Shown: in pieces, positions 45,873 to 55,149 of the stretch
Numbering within the stretch: the stretch's first letter is position 1
Layout: every line of letters begins with the position of its first letter
NCBI GenBank assembly: GCA_947452555.1
Contig: CANGDH010000001.1
Coordinates: 1 to 64,000 of the forward strand
Length of the DNA stretch: 64,000 nucleotides
Reading direction: 5' to 3'
Source of the DNA: Bacteroidota bacterium
GTDB lineage: Bacteria > Bacteroidota > Bacteroidia > Chitinophagales > Chitinophagaceae
The notes under the pieces: generated by a model
The model's database searches: none
What the model saw: only the letters and a program-made list of their open reading frames with translations
What the model was told of the DNA's origin: nothing
Made by a program: the position numbers and the translations under genes

Positions 45873-48476
45873 ATGAATTTAAATCAATACACAATTAAAG
45901 CGCAGGAAGCAATCCAAGCTGCTCAGCAATTCGCTTATAACAATACCAATGTATCTATTGAAACTGCACATGTATTGAAAGCAATATTGCTGGATAAGGA
46001 TAGTTCTACAGAATTTCTATTGAAAAAAAATAATGTAAATCCTGTATTAGTGCTACAGAAAGTAGAAGAACTAATAAATACATTAGCTAAACAACAAACA
46101 GGGGAACCTGCTTCAAATTTAAGTAGAGACTTAAACAGTGTTTTATTAAAATCGAATGCAGCATTAAAAACATTTGGAGATGAGTATGTAACAGTAGAAC
46201 ATATTTTAATTGGCATTTTACAAGTGAATGATGCTTCAGGAAAAATATTAAAAGATGCAGGTTTGACAGAGAAGGGTTTGACTACTGCCATAAAAGAATT
46301 AAGAAAAGGAGAGACCGTAAATTCAGCAACACAGGAAACACAGTTTCAGGCTTTGTCTAAATATGCAAAGAACTTAAATGAGTTAGCTAATAAAGGAAAA
46401 TTAGATCCTGTAATAGGGCGCGACGAAGAAATTCGACGCACCCTGCACATCCTTTCTAGAAGAAGTAAGAACAATCCAATTTTAGTTGGAGAGCCAGGTG
46501 TTGGTAAGACTGCTATTGCAGAAGGTTTAGCCATGAGAATTGTAAACGGCGATGTCCCAGATAATTTAAAAAGTAAAGTTATCTATGCGTTAGACATGGG
46601 ACTTTTAATTGCAGGTGCAAAGTATAAAGGGGAATTTGAAGAAAGATTAAAAGGAGTAGTGAAGGAAGTTGCGACCAGTGATGGGGAAGTAATTTTGTTT
46701 ATTGACGAGATTCATACTTTAGTAGGCGCTGGTGGTGGAGAAGGTGCAATGGATGCGGCTAATATTTTAAAGCCCGCTTTAGCAAGAGGGGAATTAAGAG
46801 CTATAGGTGCAACTACTTTAGCAGAGTATCAAAAATTTTTCGAAAAGGACAAGGCTTTGGAGCGTCGTTTTCAAAAAGTAATGATTGACGAGCCTTCAAA
46901 AGAAGATGCCATTTCAATTTTGAGAGGATTAAAAGAACGTTATGAAACGCATCACCATGTTCGAATCAAAGACGAAGCAATTATTGCAGCGGTGGAATTG
47001 TCAACTAGATATATTACGGACCGTTTCTTGCCAGACAAGGCGATTGATTTAATAGACGAGAGTGCTGCTAAATTAAGATTGGAAATGAATTCAATGCCAG
47101 AAGAGTTGGATACTTTAATGAGGCAGATTCGCCAATTAGAAATTGAAAGAGAAGCCATTAAGAGAGAGGACAATCCAGAACAATTAAAAGCATTGAATAT
47201 TGACATTAGTAATTTGACTGTGCAACAGGATACTTTAAAAGCAAAATGGTCTCAGGAAAAAGAGATTGTAGATAAAGTGCAAAAAGCGAAGTCAGATATT
47301 GAAAAATTAAAACAAGAAGCGGAAGTTGCTGAACGTAACGGAGATTATGGAAAAGTAGCTGAGATACGTTATGGTAAATTGAAAGAAGAAGAAACCAATT
47401 TAGAAAATTGCACCAAGCAGTTACAAGAATTAGGAGAAAGTGGAAAAAGATTAATGAAAGAGGAAGTGGACGCGGAAGATATTGCAGAAAATGTAGCAAA
47501 AGCAACAGGGATACCTGTGAGTAAGATGTTACAGTCCGATAGAGAAAAATTATTACATCTAGAAGATGAATTACATAAACGTGTAATTGGACAGGAAGAA
47601 GCAATTACAGCTGTGTCAGATGCGATAAGAAGAAGTAGAGCGGGATTACAGGACCCTAAAAAGCCGATTGGTTCATTTATATTTTTGGGTACCACTGGCG
47701 TAGGAAAAACAGAATTGGCAAAAGCATTAGCAAACTATTTGTTTGACGACGATTCCATGATGACGCGAATTGACATGAGTGAGTATCAAGAAAAGCATTC
47801 GGTTTCTCGTTTAGTTGGAGCGCCTCCAGGATATGTTGGATATGAGGAAGGTGGTCAATTAACCGAAGCAGTGAGAAGGAAACCCTACAGTGTCGTATTA
47901 TTAGATGAAATTGAAAAAGCGCATCCTGATGTTTGGAATATTTTATTGCAGGTTTTAGATGACGGACATTTAACTGACAACAAGGGAAGAACGGTTAATT
48001 TTAAGAATACGATTGTAATTATGACTAGTAATATTGGTAGCCATATTATCCAAGAAACATTCGAAGGGGTAACTGATAAAAACTTGGAGGACAAAGTGGA
48101 GCAATCCAAAATTGAAGTAATGGCATTATTAAAGCAAACTATTCGACCTGAATTCTTGAATAGAGTTGACGAAATAATCATGTTCTCTCCATTATTGCAA
48201 AAACAAATGGCGGCAATTGTAAAAATCCAATTAAGCAATTTACAAAAATTGGTTGCCGACAATGGAATGCAAATTGAGTTTAGTGATTATTTAGTGGAAT
48301 ACCTTTCAGACCAAGGATTCGACATGCAATTTGGTGCAAGGCCATTAAAAAGATTAATTCAAAAGCTGGTCGTAAACGAGCTAAGTAAAAAGATCTTAAG
48401 TGGCGAAATTGATAAGGCCAAAAAGGTTTTAATCGACATATTTGACGGCTTGATCGTTTTCAGAAACGAGGTATAA
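45873..48476 (+). CDS. clpB: ATP-dependent disaggregase ClpB
   Basis: An 867-residue Hsp100 chaperone. N-terminal domain (1-145) with two Clp repeats, AAA1 with [15 protein letters not shown], a coiled-coil middle domain (about 395-525) and AAA2 with [14 protein letters not shown]; the C-terminal domain ends [20 protein letters not shown]. It extracts proteins from aggregates together with DnaK. Monocistronic with its own terminator. Confidence 0.97.
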   Translation: MNLNQYTIKAQEAIQAAQQFAYNNTNVSIETAHVLKAILLDKDSSTEFLLKKNNVNPVLVLQKVEELINTLAKQQTGEPASNLSRDLNSVLLKSNAALKTFGDEYVTVEHILIGILQVNDASGKILKDAGLTEKGLTTAIKELRKGETVNSATQETQFQALSKYAKNLNELANKGKLDPVIGRDEEIRRTLHILSRRSKNNPILVGEPGVGKTAIAEGLAMRIVNGDVPDNLKSKVIYALDMGLLIAGAKYKGEFEERLKGVVKEVATSDGEVILFIDEIHTLVGAGGGEGAMDAANILKPALARGELRAIGATTLAEYQKFFEKDKALERRFQKVMIDEPSKEDAISILRGLKERYETHHHVRIKDEAIIAAVELSTRYITDRFLPDKAIDLIDESAAKLRLEMNSMPEELDTLMRQIRQLEIEREAIKREDNPEQLKALNIDISNLTVQQDTLKAKWSQEKEIVDKVQKAKSDIEKLKQEAEVAERNGDYGKVAEIRYGKLKEEETNLENCTKQLQELGESGKRLMKEEVDAEDIAENVAKATGIPVSKMLQSDREKLLHLEDELHKRVIGQEEAITAVSDAIRRSRAGLQDPKKPIGSFIFLGTTGVGKTELAKALANYLFDDDSMMTRIDMSEYQEKHSVSRLVGAPPGYVGYEEGGQLTEAVRRKPYSVVLLDEIEKAHPDVWNILLQVLDDGHLTDNKGRTVNFKNTIVIMTSNIGSHIIQETFEGVTDKNLEDKVEQSKIEVMALLKQTIRPEFLNRVDEIIMFSPLLQKQMAAIVKIQLSNLQKLVADNGMQIEFSDYLVEYLSDQGFDMQFGARPLKRLIQKLVVNELSKKILSGEIDKAKKVLIDIFDGLIVFRNEV

Positions 48477-48493
48477 GGAATTTAGGCAATCTT

Positions 48494-48529
48494 AAGCCCC
48501 CGTACTTAAAAAGTATTGGGGGCTTTTTG
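48494..48529 (+). terminator. Terminator after clpB
   Basis: AAGCCCCCGTACTT pairs with AAGTATTGGGGGCTT around AAA (48494-48525, one small irregularity) and is followed by TTTTTG. Confidence 0.85.
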
Positions 48530-48544
48530 TATATTTACGTCACT

Positions 48545-49774
48545 ATGGCAAACGACAGAAAAGCAGCAGTTGGTTTTATTTTTTTTACATTGGTAATTGA
48601 TATCGTAGGATTAGGAATTATCATACCAGTTGTGCCTCAACTTATTAAGGGCTTAATTCACACGGACGACATAAGCAAAGTCTCTTTATATGGAGGCTGG
48701 CTTACCTTTCTATATGCAACTATGCAATTTTTATTTGCACCAATGATTGGCAGCTTGAGTGATAAGTATGGTAGAAGACCCGTTCTTTTATTTTCTTTAT
48801 TAGGCTTTGGCTTAGATTATTTATTTCTTGCATTTGCACCAAGTATTTTCTGGTTATTTATAGGTAGAACTATTTCTGGTATAACAGGAGCCAGTGTAAC
48901 AACCGCTTCTGCATATATGGCGGATATTAGTGACGAAACAAATCGAGCAAAAAACTTTGGTATGATTGGTGCTGCTTTTGGAATCGGCTTTATTATTGGG
49001 CCAATGCTTGGTGGATTTTTAGGAGAAATAGGACCAAGGCTTCCATTTCTAGTAGCCGCTGGATTAGCATTGTGCAATGCATTGTATGGTTATTTTGTTT
49101 TGCCTGAATCTTTGGCATCGGAAAATAGAAGAGATTTTAATTTAAAAAGATCTAATCCATTAAGTTCTCTTTTTCATTTAAGAAAATATCCTGCAGTATC
49201 TGGGTTAATTTTTTCTTTGTTATTTATTTATTTAGGAAGCCATGCGGTACAAAGCAATTGGAGTTATGCCAACATTGAAAAGTTTCATTGGACACCTAAA
49301 ATGATTGGGTTTTCATTAGGAATGGTAGGCTTATTAGTTGGCATCGTTCAAGGAGTTTTGATTCGATTTATAAATCCTAAATTAGGTAATGAAAAAAGTG
49401 TCTATTTGGGGATTGCTTTATATGCATTAGGTTTATTATTATTTGCATTTGCAAGTTCTACTTGGATGATGTTTGTATTTTTAATTCCTTATTGTTTAGG
49501 CGGTATTTCTGGCCCTGCCTTACAGTCCTTAATTTCTGTACATGTACCTAAAAATGAACAAGGGGAATTGCAAGGTTCTTTAACAAGTATAATGAGTGTT
49601 ACTTCTATTGTAGGGCCCTTGATTATGACTAGTCTGTTCGCTTATTTTACTAAGCCTTCAAATCCAATCTATTTTCCAGGTGCATCCTTTTTATTAGGGG
49701 CGATCTTTATGGTAATTAGTGCAGTAGTAGCTTATTTTGTATTAAGGACAGAAACTGAGCAAATAAAGGCATAG
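48545..49774 (+). CDS. MFS transporter, TCR/Tet-like
   Basis: A 409-residue protein with 12 hydrophobic segments. Motif A is GSLSDKYGRRPVLL after helix 2, and motif C-like GIGFIIGPMLGG lies in helix 5, both signs of drug:H+ antiporters of the tetracycline-resistance type. It may export drugs or metabolites; substrate not known. I start at 48545 (MANDRKAAVGF), since the six residues before it overlap the terminator tail. Confidence 0.88.
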   Translation: MANDRKAAVGFIFFTLVIDIVGLGIIIPVVPQLIKGLIHTDDISKVSLYGGWLTFLYATMQFLFAPMIGSLSDKYGRRPVLLFSLLGFGLDYLFLAFAPSIFWLFIGRTISGITGASVTTASAYMADISDETNRAKNFGMIGAAFGIGFIIGPMLGGFLGEIGPRLPFLVAAGLALCNALYGYFVLPESLASENRRDFNLKRSNPLSSLFHLRKYPAVSGLIFSLLFIYLGSHAVQSNWSYANIEKFHWTPKMIGFSLGMVGLLVGIVQGVLIRFINPKLGNEKSVYLGIALYALGLLLFAFASSTWMMFVFLIPYCLGGISGPALQSLISVHVPKNEQGELQGSLTSIMSVTSIVGPLIMTSLFAYFTKPSNPIYFPGASFLLGAIFMVISAVVAYFVLRTETEQIKA

Positions 49775-49790
49775 AGTCCCTTTCTGTCGT

Positions 49791-49798
49791 TATATTTG
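49791..49798 (+). promoter_or_regulatory. -7 element TATATTTG of the purine nucleoside phosphorylase gene
   Basis: A perfect TAnnTTTG element, 22 nt before the start at 49821. Confidence 0.45.
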
Positions 49799-49820
49799 TG
49801 CCTTAAATCAAGGACTTTAT

Positions 49821-50645
49821 ATGACAGCTTTAATGACACAATTAAATGAGACTGCTAAGTTTATTCAATCTAAAATTCAAGAGACTGCCCATACTGCTAT
49901 TATTTTAGGTAGCGGCTTAGGAAACTTGGCTACCAAAATACAAGTGGACTTTGAGATAGCTTACACCGATATTCCAAATTTCCCTGTTAGTACAGTGCAA
50001 GGTCATAAAGGCCGATTAATTTTAGGTACTTTAAATGGAAAAAAAGTCTGGGTAATGGAAGGGCGGTTTCATTTTTATGAAGGTTATACTCCAGATCAAG
50101 TTGCATTCCCTGTTCGTGTTTTAAAATTATTGGGTGTTCAAAATTTATTATTATCAAATGCCGCCGGAGGAGTGCATCCTGACTACGGTGTTGGAGATTT
50201 AATGATTATCAAAGACCACATTAGTCTGTTTACCATTAACCCATTGATTGGGAAAAATGAAGATAGTTTAGGTACTCGTTTCCCAGATATGAGCGAGCCT
50301 TATGCACAAGATTTTATTGATAAAGCAAAGGCAATTGCAACTGCACATCAAATTAAAGTTCATGAAGGAGTTTATGTAGGTGTTACAGGTCCAACGTTTG
50401 AAACTAGAGCAGAATATAGATTAATCAAAGCGGTTGGGGGAGATGTGGTTGGAATGAGTACCGTACAAGAGACTATTGCTGCTGTACATTGCGGAATGAA
50501 AGTATTTGCAATAAGTGTAGTAACTGACTTAGGTATTCGTGAAGACAATAATATAATTACACATCAAGAGGTTTTAGAAGCGGCTAATGCTGCAGAACCT
50601 AAATTGACTTTGATAATAGGAGACTTAGTAAAAGCAATTGCATAA
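49821..50645 (+). CDS. Purine nucleoside phosphorylase (trimeric type)
   Basis: A 274-residue PNP-I enzyme. Phosphate-binding GSGLGNLA and VQGHKGRLILG, the FHFYEGY stretch, and base/ribose-site MSTVQETIAA are present. It cleaves inosine or guanosine to base and ribose-1-phosphate. A Met three codons into the protein (MTQLNETAK) could also be the start. It is followed 6 nt later by the porin gene. Confidence 0.93.
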   Translation: MTALMTQLNETAKFIQSKIQETAHTAIILGSGLGNLATKIQVDFEIAYTDIPNFPVSTVQGHKGRLILGTLNGKKVWVMEGRFHFYEGYTPDQVAFPVRVLKLLGVQNLLLSNAAGGVHPDYGVGDLMIIKDHISLFTINPLIGKNEDSLGTRFPDMSEPYAQDFIDKAKAIATAHQIKVHEGVYVGVTGPTFETRAEYRLIKAVGGDVVGMSTVQETIAAVHCGMKVFAISVVTDLGIREDNNIITHQEVLEAANAAEPKLTLIIGDLVKAIA

Positions 50646-50651
50646 ACAGAT

Positions 50652-52664
50652 ATGTTCTTTAAACGCATAATATTAGGTACACTTATAATTTGTCTTTTAC
50701 ACTTAAATGTAATCGCACAAATGAATACAGGTGGATTTAATAAAATGCCAAGAAGTAGCGGTTCTGGATTTGGGTCAAAAGGAGCAGTAACCGATTCCTT
50801 ACAAAAAAGGGATAAAAATGCGGATTCTATTACCATATTCTACAAATTGTATAATAGCAATGAAATAAAAAAACTAGATACTAGTGTAAATGATTTTTTT
50901 GTTCATTTTCCTTTTAATTACACAAGCTATAATTTAGGAAATTTAGGTACTGCAAGTAAATCCTATTTATTTACACCCATATTACAATCTGGATGGGATG
51001 CAGGTTTTCATGCTTATGACAATTACAAGTATACTATAAATGAAACTCCAATATACCAAACAACGAGGCCATTTACAGAACTCGGGTATTTATTAGGTGG
51101 AAAAGGGGAGCAGCTAATTGAAATAAAGCATACGCAAAACAGAAAGCAACAATTAAATTTTTCTTTTGAATATCGTTTTAGTAATTCGCCAGGTAATTTA
51201 AAAAACCAAAATGCGAATTTTAATAACATGCGTATTACGGCACATTTTCAATCCAAAAGAAAACGATATGAAAGCTATTTTGTGATGCTAACCAATAAAA
51301 TGGCTTCGTCAGAAAATGGAGGTTTGGTTAATGCTAATTTATTAGACAGCTTGGCGTTGAATAATCCCTATGAATTAGAAACAAGACTTGGACAAAGTAG
51401 TGCATCATTTAGAAACCCTTTTAATACTAGTATTTCAACTGGTTCCATTTATCAGGCAAATAGTTTTATCTGGAAACAATCATACGATATTGGTCAAAAA
51501 GATTCTGTAGTTAAAGACACCGTGACTACTTACATGTTTTATCCTAGATTGCGTTTTCAAAACGAGATAAAATATGAGTCAAGTCAATTTTTATTTCAGG
51601 ACGCAGCACCCGATGCTACTAAGTATTCAAACTACTTTGGCTATCAAGGATTGTCGGACTTAACCATTAAGTTTAAAGACAATTGGAATATTTTCACGAA
51701 TGACTTTAGCTTATTAAGCTATCCGCAGAAGAGCAATAGTAATCAATATTTACAGTTGGGGGTTGGATATATGAACTTGTCGTCTCAGTTTATTACTTCT
51801 CCTTCTTGGTCTAACAATGACTTGTATGGTTTTGGTGTTTATAAGAACAAAACAAAAAATCAGGTTTGGGATATGTCATTGTCGGGAAAATTATTTTTCA
51901 CTGGGTATCATGCAGGGGACTATAATGCGAGTGCTTTCATTTCTAAAATGTTAAATAGTAAAGGGACTTATTTGAAACTTGGTTTTATCAATAATAATCG
52001 AACGCCTTCATCCAATTTCATGGGTATTACCGACTTTCCGATATATGCACTTTCTGGCATTAAAAAGGAAAATATAATTCAAGTGAACGGGGCAGTAGGT
52101 AATATTGGAGCACAATGGAAACTAGCATTAGACTATCAGCTGATAAATAATTATCAATATTTTAGTACGGGCTATCAGTCAAATGTGTATGGCAATGCCA
52201 TAAGTTATATTAGAGGGCAGGTGCAAAATAAGATCAAATTAAGCACTCACTGGAATTGGTATAATGAAATACAATTACAAGTGGTTGATCAAACTGCTCC
52301 TATTCATGTTCCCTTAATTTTGACAAGACAAAGATTGGCATTTGAGGGAGTTTTTTACAAGAATTTGAATCTGTCAACTGGATTAGAATTAATATTCCAT
52401 ACTGAATTCAAGGCGGACCAGTATATGCCATTAAATGGCCAGTTTTATACCCAAAATGAGTATACAGCTAGCAATAGGCCTACAGCCAATGCATTCCTGC
52501 ATTTCATGATTAAGCGCTTTAAAGCATATATCAGAGTAGAGAACCTGAATACCTTATTGCCAACTAGCACAACTGCTGGGAATCATTATAATTTTTACGC
52601 TCAAAATTACCCTGGTACAGGCACTTGGATAAGGGTTGGAATTTGGTGGAATTTCATTAATTAG
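50652..52664 (+). CDS. Putative outer-membrane porin
   Basis: A 670-residue protein with a signal peptide (residues 1-23, ending VIAQ) and, after a disordered Gly/Ser stretch (MNTGGFNKMPRSSGSGFGSK), a beta-barrel of alternating aromatic residues up to the final WIRVGIWWNFIN, an aromatic end typical of outer-membrane barrels. The layout matches the putative porin family (Porin_10) of Bacteroidota. The cargo is not known. The last 50 bases of this region have been duplicated in tandem, but the stop is in the first copy, so the product is unaffected. Confidence 0.78.
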   Translation: MFFKRIILGTLIICLLHLNVIAQMNTGGFNKMPRSSGSGFGSKGAVTDSLQKRDKNADSITIFYKLYNSNEIKKLDTSVNDFFVHFPFNYTSYNLGNLGTASKSYLFTPILQSGWDAGFHAYDNYKYTINETPIYQTTRPFTELGYLLGGKGEQLIEIKHTQNRKQQLNFSFEYRFSNSPGNLKNQNANFNNMRITAHFQSKRKRYESYFVMLTNKMASSENGGLVNANLLDSLALNNPYELETRLGQSSASFRNPFNTSISTGSIYQANSFIWKQSYDIGQKDSVVKDTVTTYMFYPRLRFQNEIKYESSQFLFQDAAPDATKYSNYFGYQGLSDLTIKFKDNWNIFTNDFSLLSYPQKSNSNQYLQLGVGYMNLSSQFITSPSWSNNDLYGFGVYKNKTKNQVWDMSLSGKLFFTGYHAGDYNASAFISKMLNSKGTYLKLGFINNNRTPSSNFMGITDFPIYALSGIKKENIIQVNGAVGNIGAQWKLALDYQLINNYQYFSTGYQSNVYGNAISYIRGQVQNKIKLSTHWNWYNEIQLQVVDQTAPIHVPLILTRQRLAFEGVFYKNLNLSTGLELIFHTEFKADQYMPLNGQFYTQNEYTASNRPTANAFLHFMIKRFKAYIRVENLNTLLPTSTTAGNHYNFYAQNYPGTGTWIRVGIWWNFIN

Positions 52665-52726
52665 ATAAATTTGCTTGGATAAGGGTTGGAATTTGGTGGA
52701 ATTTCATTAATTAGATAAATTTGCTT
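52624..52726. repeat. 50-bp perfect tandem duplication at the porin 3' end
   Basis: Bases 52624-52676 are identical to 52674-52726 (53 bases matched at period 50). The first copy holds the last 13 codons and stop of the porin gene; the second lies after the stop and is not translated. The perfect identity points to a recent event. Confidence 0.95.
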
Positions 52727-52777
52727 TGGTATTTTGGGGTTTTAAACATTCTTTATATATTTTAACATTACTTATTC

Positions 52778-52805
52778 TTGGTATTCAAAATAGATACTAA
52801 CTTTG
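52778..52805 (+). promoter_or_regulatory. Promoter of the metal-handling cluster
   Basis: TTG (52778-52780) and a perfect -7 element TAACTTTG (52798-52805) are separated by 17 nt. The element ends 5 nt before the ATG at 52811, a near-leaderless layout. Confidence 0.5.
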
Positions 52806-52810
52806 TAGTA

Positions 52811-53176
52811 ATGAAACGTCTATTTGCTTTATTAATGGCTGTAATGTATACGATTTCCAGTATTGGAATGACCGTATCTACACACTATTGTGCAGGCAAA
52901 GCAATGACATGCAAATGTACAAAACCTAAAGCCGGCAAGAAAGACCATTGTTGTAAAGACACTGTTACTTATCTAAAAAGCCAAGAAGCACATCAGTTTC
53001 AGGAGGCAGGAGATTTTAAAAAACAACAGGCAATTTCAATTGCATTGCCAGTGTCTTTTTATCAGTTAGCGGACTGTAAGACTTTTCAAAATTCACAATG
53101 CGCTAATTTCAATACCGCGGCTTCTGTTTTAAATGGACCGCCACTCTACGAGCTTTTTTGTGTTTATAGAGTCTGA
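52811..53176 (+). CDS. HYC_CC_PP-type cysteine-rich envelope protein
   Basis: A 121-residue protein with an N-terminal hydrophobic signal or anchor (LFALLMAVMYTISSIGMTV) and clustered metal-binding residues: HYC at 25-27, CKC at 34-36 and HCC at 46-48, then two Cys near residues 96 and 102 (ADCKTFQNSQC). This matches the Bacteroidota family named after its HYC and CC motifs, often found next to heavy-metal transporters. It likely binds metal in the periplasm. I start at 52811 since the preceding 11 codons cover the promoter. Confidence 0.75.
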   Translation: MKRLFALLMAVMYTISSIGMTVSTHYCAGKAMTCKCTKPKAGKKDHCCKDTVTYLKSQEAHQFQEAGDFKKQQAISIALPVSFYQLADCKTFQNSQCANFNTAASVLNGPPLYELFCVYRV

Positions 53177-53194
53177 TACAAAAACTATTTTGTA

Positions 53195-53234
53195 GCGGAA
53201 TCTTATTAGTATTTTACTAGTTAAGCGACTCCGC
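53195..53234 (+). other. Imperfect hairpin between the HYC protein and HMA genes
   Basis: GCGGAATC (53195-53202) faces GACTCCGC (53227-53234) with one mismatch; the loop contains a smaller AGTA/TACT pair. T-rich sequence follows loosely. It might be a weak terminator or a leader structure for the HMA gene. Confidence 0.3.
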
Positions 53235-53323
53235 GATTTTCATTTTTCTCATTATTTATTATTCTTATTATTCCGATTAGTTGACTTTTTAATTAAGTCA
53301 AATTAGTCATCAAAAATTATATT

Positions 53324-53803
53324 ATGAAACATTTATTTATATCATTCGTGATTATTTTATTAGTGTCAATTACTGCAATGGCTCAAACAACTGCTAGAAT
53401 TAAAGTTGCAGGCAATTGCGGCATGTGCAAGAAGAATATTGAAACAGCAGCAAAGGCAGCTGGAGCTAGTTCTGCTGCATGGGATAAGTCAACTAAAGAG
53501 TTGTCATTAGGATTCGATGCTGCAATAACTTCTACCGACAAAATTGAAGCAGCTATTGCAGGTGCAGGTTATGATACAGAGCACCAAACTGCTAGTAAAG
53601 AAGCTTACAATAAGTTGGATGAGTGTTGTCAATACGACAGAGCTACCAAAACTGCAATGACTGATTCAAAAGACATGTCTTGCTGCAAAGACGGAGCATG
53701 TGCTAATAAAGGCAAAGACTGTTGCAAGAAAGCCATGACTTCTGCAAAGAAAGGCATGTCTGCTTCTTGTTGTAAAGATGCTTCTTGCTGCAAGAAAGCA
53801 TAA
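53324..53803 (+). CDS. Secreted HMA-domain protein with Cys-pair tail
   Basis: A 159-residue protein: signal peptide (1-20, ending MAMA), a heavy-metal-associated domain (about 23-88) whose metal loop is GNCGMC (Cys32, Cys35) in place of the usual GMTCxxC, and a tail (100-159) rich in Lys and Cys. The tail holds Cys pairs at 101-102, 120-121, 133-134, 149-150 and 155-156 plus Cys126, with repeats such as SCCKDG and SCCKDAS. The tail looks metallothionein-like. It should bind soft metals in the periplasm, perhaps as a buffer or carrier to the RND pump encoded downstream. The tail combination is unusual and its role is inference. Confidence 0.8.
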   Translation: MKHLFISFVIILLVSITAMAQTTARIKVAGNCGMCKKNIETAAKAAGASSAAWDKSTKELSLGFDAAITSTDKIEAAIAGAGYDTEHQTASKEAYNKLDECCQYDRATKTAMTDSKDMSCCKDGACANKGKDCCKKAMTSAKKGMSASCCKDASCCKKA

Positions 53804-53830
53804 GCTTTAAAATTAAATAACTACCTATTG

Positions 53831-53857
53831 ATCCGCGTACTTTTTTAGTGCGCGGAT
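53831..53857. other. Hairpin between the two HMA genes
   Basis: ATCCGCGTAC (53831-53840) pairs with GTGCGCGGAT (53848-53857), 10 bp with one GU pair and a T-rich loop. No T run follows on either strand, so it is not a classic terminator; it may be an mRNA-processing or stability element that sets different levels of the two proteins. Confidence 0.6.
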
Positions 53858-53877
53858 ATTGGGTTTAAAAACTTGAA

Positions 53878-54330
53878 ATGAAAACAAAATTTATATTTTT
53901 ATTGGTTTTAATAATAGCTGGCGTTCAGCTAAAAGCGCAGATTAAAACGGCTGAAATTGAAGCTAGTGGCTTGACCTGTTCTATGTGTTCAAAAGCTATT
54001 TTCAAAGCCTTGGGCAAAGTCTCATTTGTGGATACAGTAAAAGTGAATATTGAAACATCTACTTATATACTTGAATTTAAGAAAGATGAAAAAGTGCAAA
54101 TAGAAGCATTAAGAGATGCTGTGTATGATGCTGGATTTGCGATTGCTAAAATGGCAATAGTGATTGATATCCCTCAAAAGTTAGCAGTCGAAGATGCAAC
54201 CGTTGAAGCTTTTGGCTATCAGTTTAAATGGCAATTAAAAGGCAATAAACCAATAGCTGCACCTCAAAAAGTATTTATAATGAATAAAGATATTCAGCCA
54301 TTGAATGGGTTATATCTACTTAATTTTTAA
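53878..54330 (+). CDS. Secreted HMA-domain protein
   Basis: A 150-residue protein with a signal peptide (1-20, ending LKAQ) and an HMA domain (about 24-92) with the metal loop SGLTCSMCSKA (Cys34, Cys37). The remainder is beta-rich (FGYQFKWQLKGNKPIAAPQKVFI) and not assigned. In this context it would carry or sense a metal ion in the periplasm. The next gene starts 2 nt later. Confidence 0.78.
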   Translation: MKTKFIFLLVLIIAGVQLKAQIKTAEIEASGLTCSMCSKAIFKALGKVSFVDTVKVNIETSTYILEFKKDEKVQIEALRDAVYDAGFAIAKMAIVIDIPQKLAVEDATVEAFGYQFKWQLKGNKPIAAPQKVFIMNKDIQPLNGLYLLNF

Positions 54331-54332
54331 TT

Positions 54333-55136
54333 ATGCTAAATACAACAATTCGTATAAAGCCGGTAATACTCATCTGCAGCCTATTCTTTTTTGGAACATT
54401 CACTTTACAAGCACAGGAATTGTATGTATTTAGTGAACCTGCAAGTGTCATGCCGGCCAGGTCTATAATTGTGAAGCAATCTTTTCAGCAAATGGAAGGA
54501 GTACATCCGCAACAAAATTATAATACTCAATTAGAGTTTAGTTTAAATAAAAAATGGATGGCACATTTTGGTACTAATTACAAATCGACTGATTTTTATA
54601 CCCAGTATCGTTTTTATTCTTCCGATGCTTTACATGAGCATACAAGATTGGCTGGTTATTTTAAAGCAGTAGCTTCTGGTAATAATCCGGCTGAGCAAGC
54701 GATACTATTGGATGGCCAACAAAAATTGATGGGTGCTGGTTTTATTGCAACTCGTTTGCAACATAAATGGGCAAGTTCATTAACAATGGGTTGGTTGCAT
54801 AGATATACTGGGAATACAAATTTCCCCAATGACGCATTTCAGTATTCTTTGTCTAATGGCTTGCTTTTATATCCAATTAAGTATAAAAACTACAATCAAA
54901 CCAATGTCAATTTCTACATTGAAATTTTAGGTCAGAAATTAACCCAAAATAAAGCTCATTTTTTAGACATAGCCCCTGCCGTTCAATTTATATTCAATAG
55001 TCAGGCAAAACTGAATCTAGGCTATCGATTGCCTATATGGGACACAATGCAGCGTAATTCTAGTAGAAGTTATTACATGAGTCTGGACTATTTGTTTTTT
55101 AATGCCTTGCCTAGGTCCAAAAGAGTTAAAAAATAA
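54333..55136 (+). CDS. Outer-membrane-like beta-barrel protein of the metal cluster
   Basis: A 267-residue protein with a signal peptide (about 1-28, ending LQAQ) and alternating amphipathic beta-strands to the end (for example YNTQLEFSLNKKWMAHFGTNY, YRFYSSDALHEHTRLAGYFKA). I do not recognise a named family; the pattern suggests a 10- to 14-strand barrel. Tight spacing to the HMA gene (2 nt) and to the next small gene indicates a shared role in metal handling. Confidence 0.6.
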   Translation: MLNTTIRIKPVILICSLFFFGTFTLQAQELYVFSEPASVMPARSIIVKQSFQQMEGVHPQQNYNTQLEFSLNKKWMAHFGTNYKSTDFYTQYRFYSSDALHEHTRLAGYFKAVASGNNPAEQAILLDGQQKLMGAGFIATRLQHKWASSLTMGWLHRYTGNTNFPNDAFQYSLSNGLLLYPIKYKNYNQTNVNFYIEILGQKLTQNKAHFLDIAPAVQFIFNSQAKLNLGYRLPIWDTMQRNSSRSYYMSLDYLFFNALPRSKRVKK

Positions 55137-55149
55137 GTAACTTTAGGGG

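Noticed and set aside
47206-47604. Minus-strand frames within clpB
   Set aside because: Opposite to a well-conserved coding region, Leu/Ser-rich translation, no start signal.
52665-52740. Frameshifted or broken second porin gene
   Set aside because: It is only a 50-bp duplicate of the 3' end with no start.
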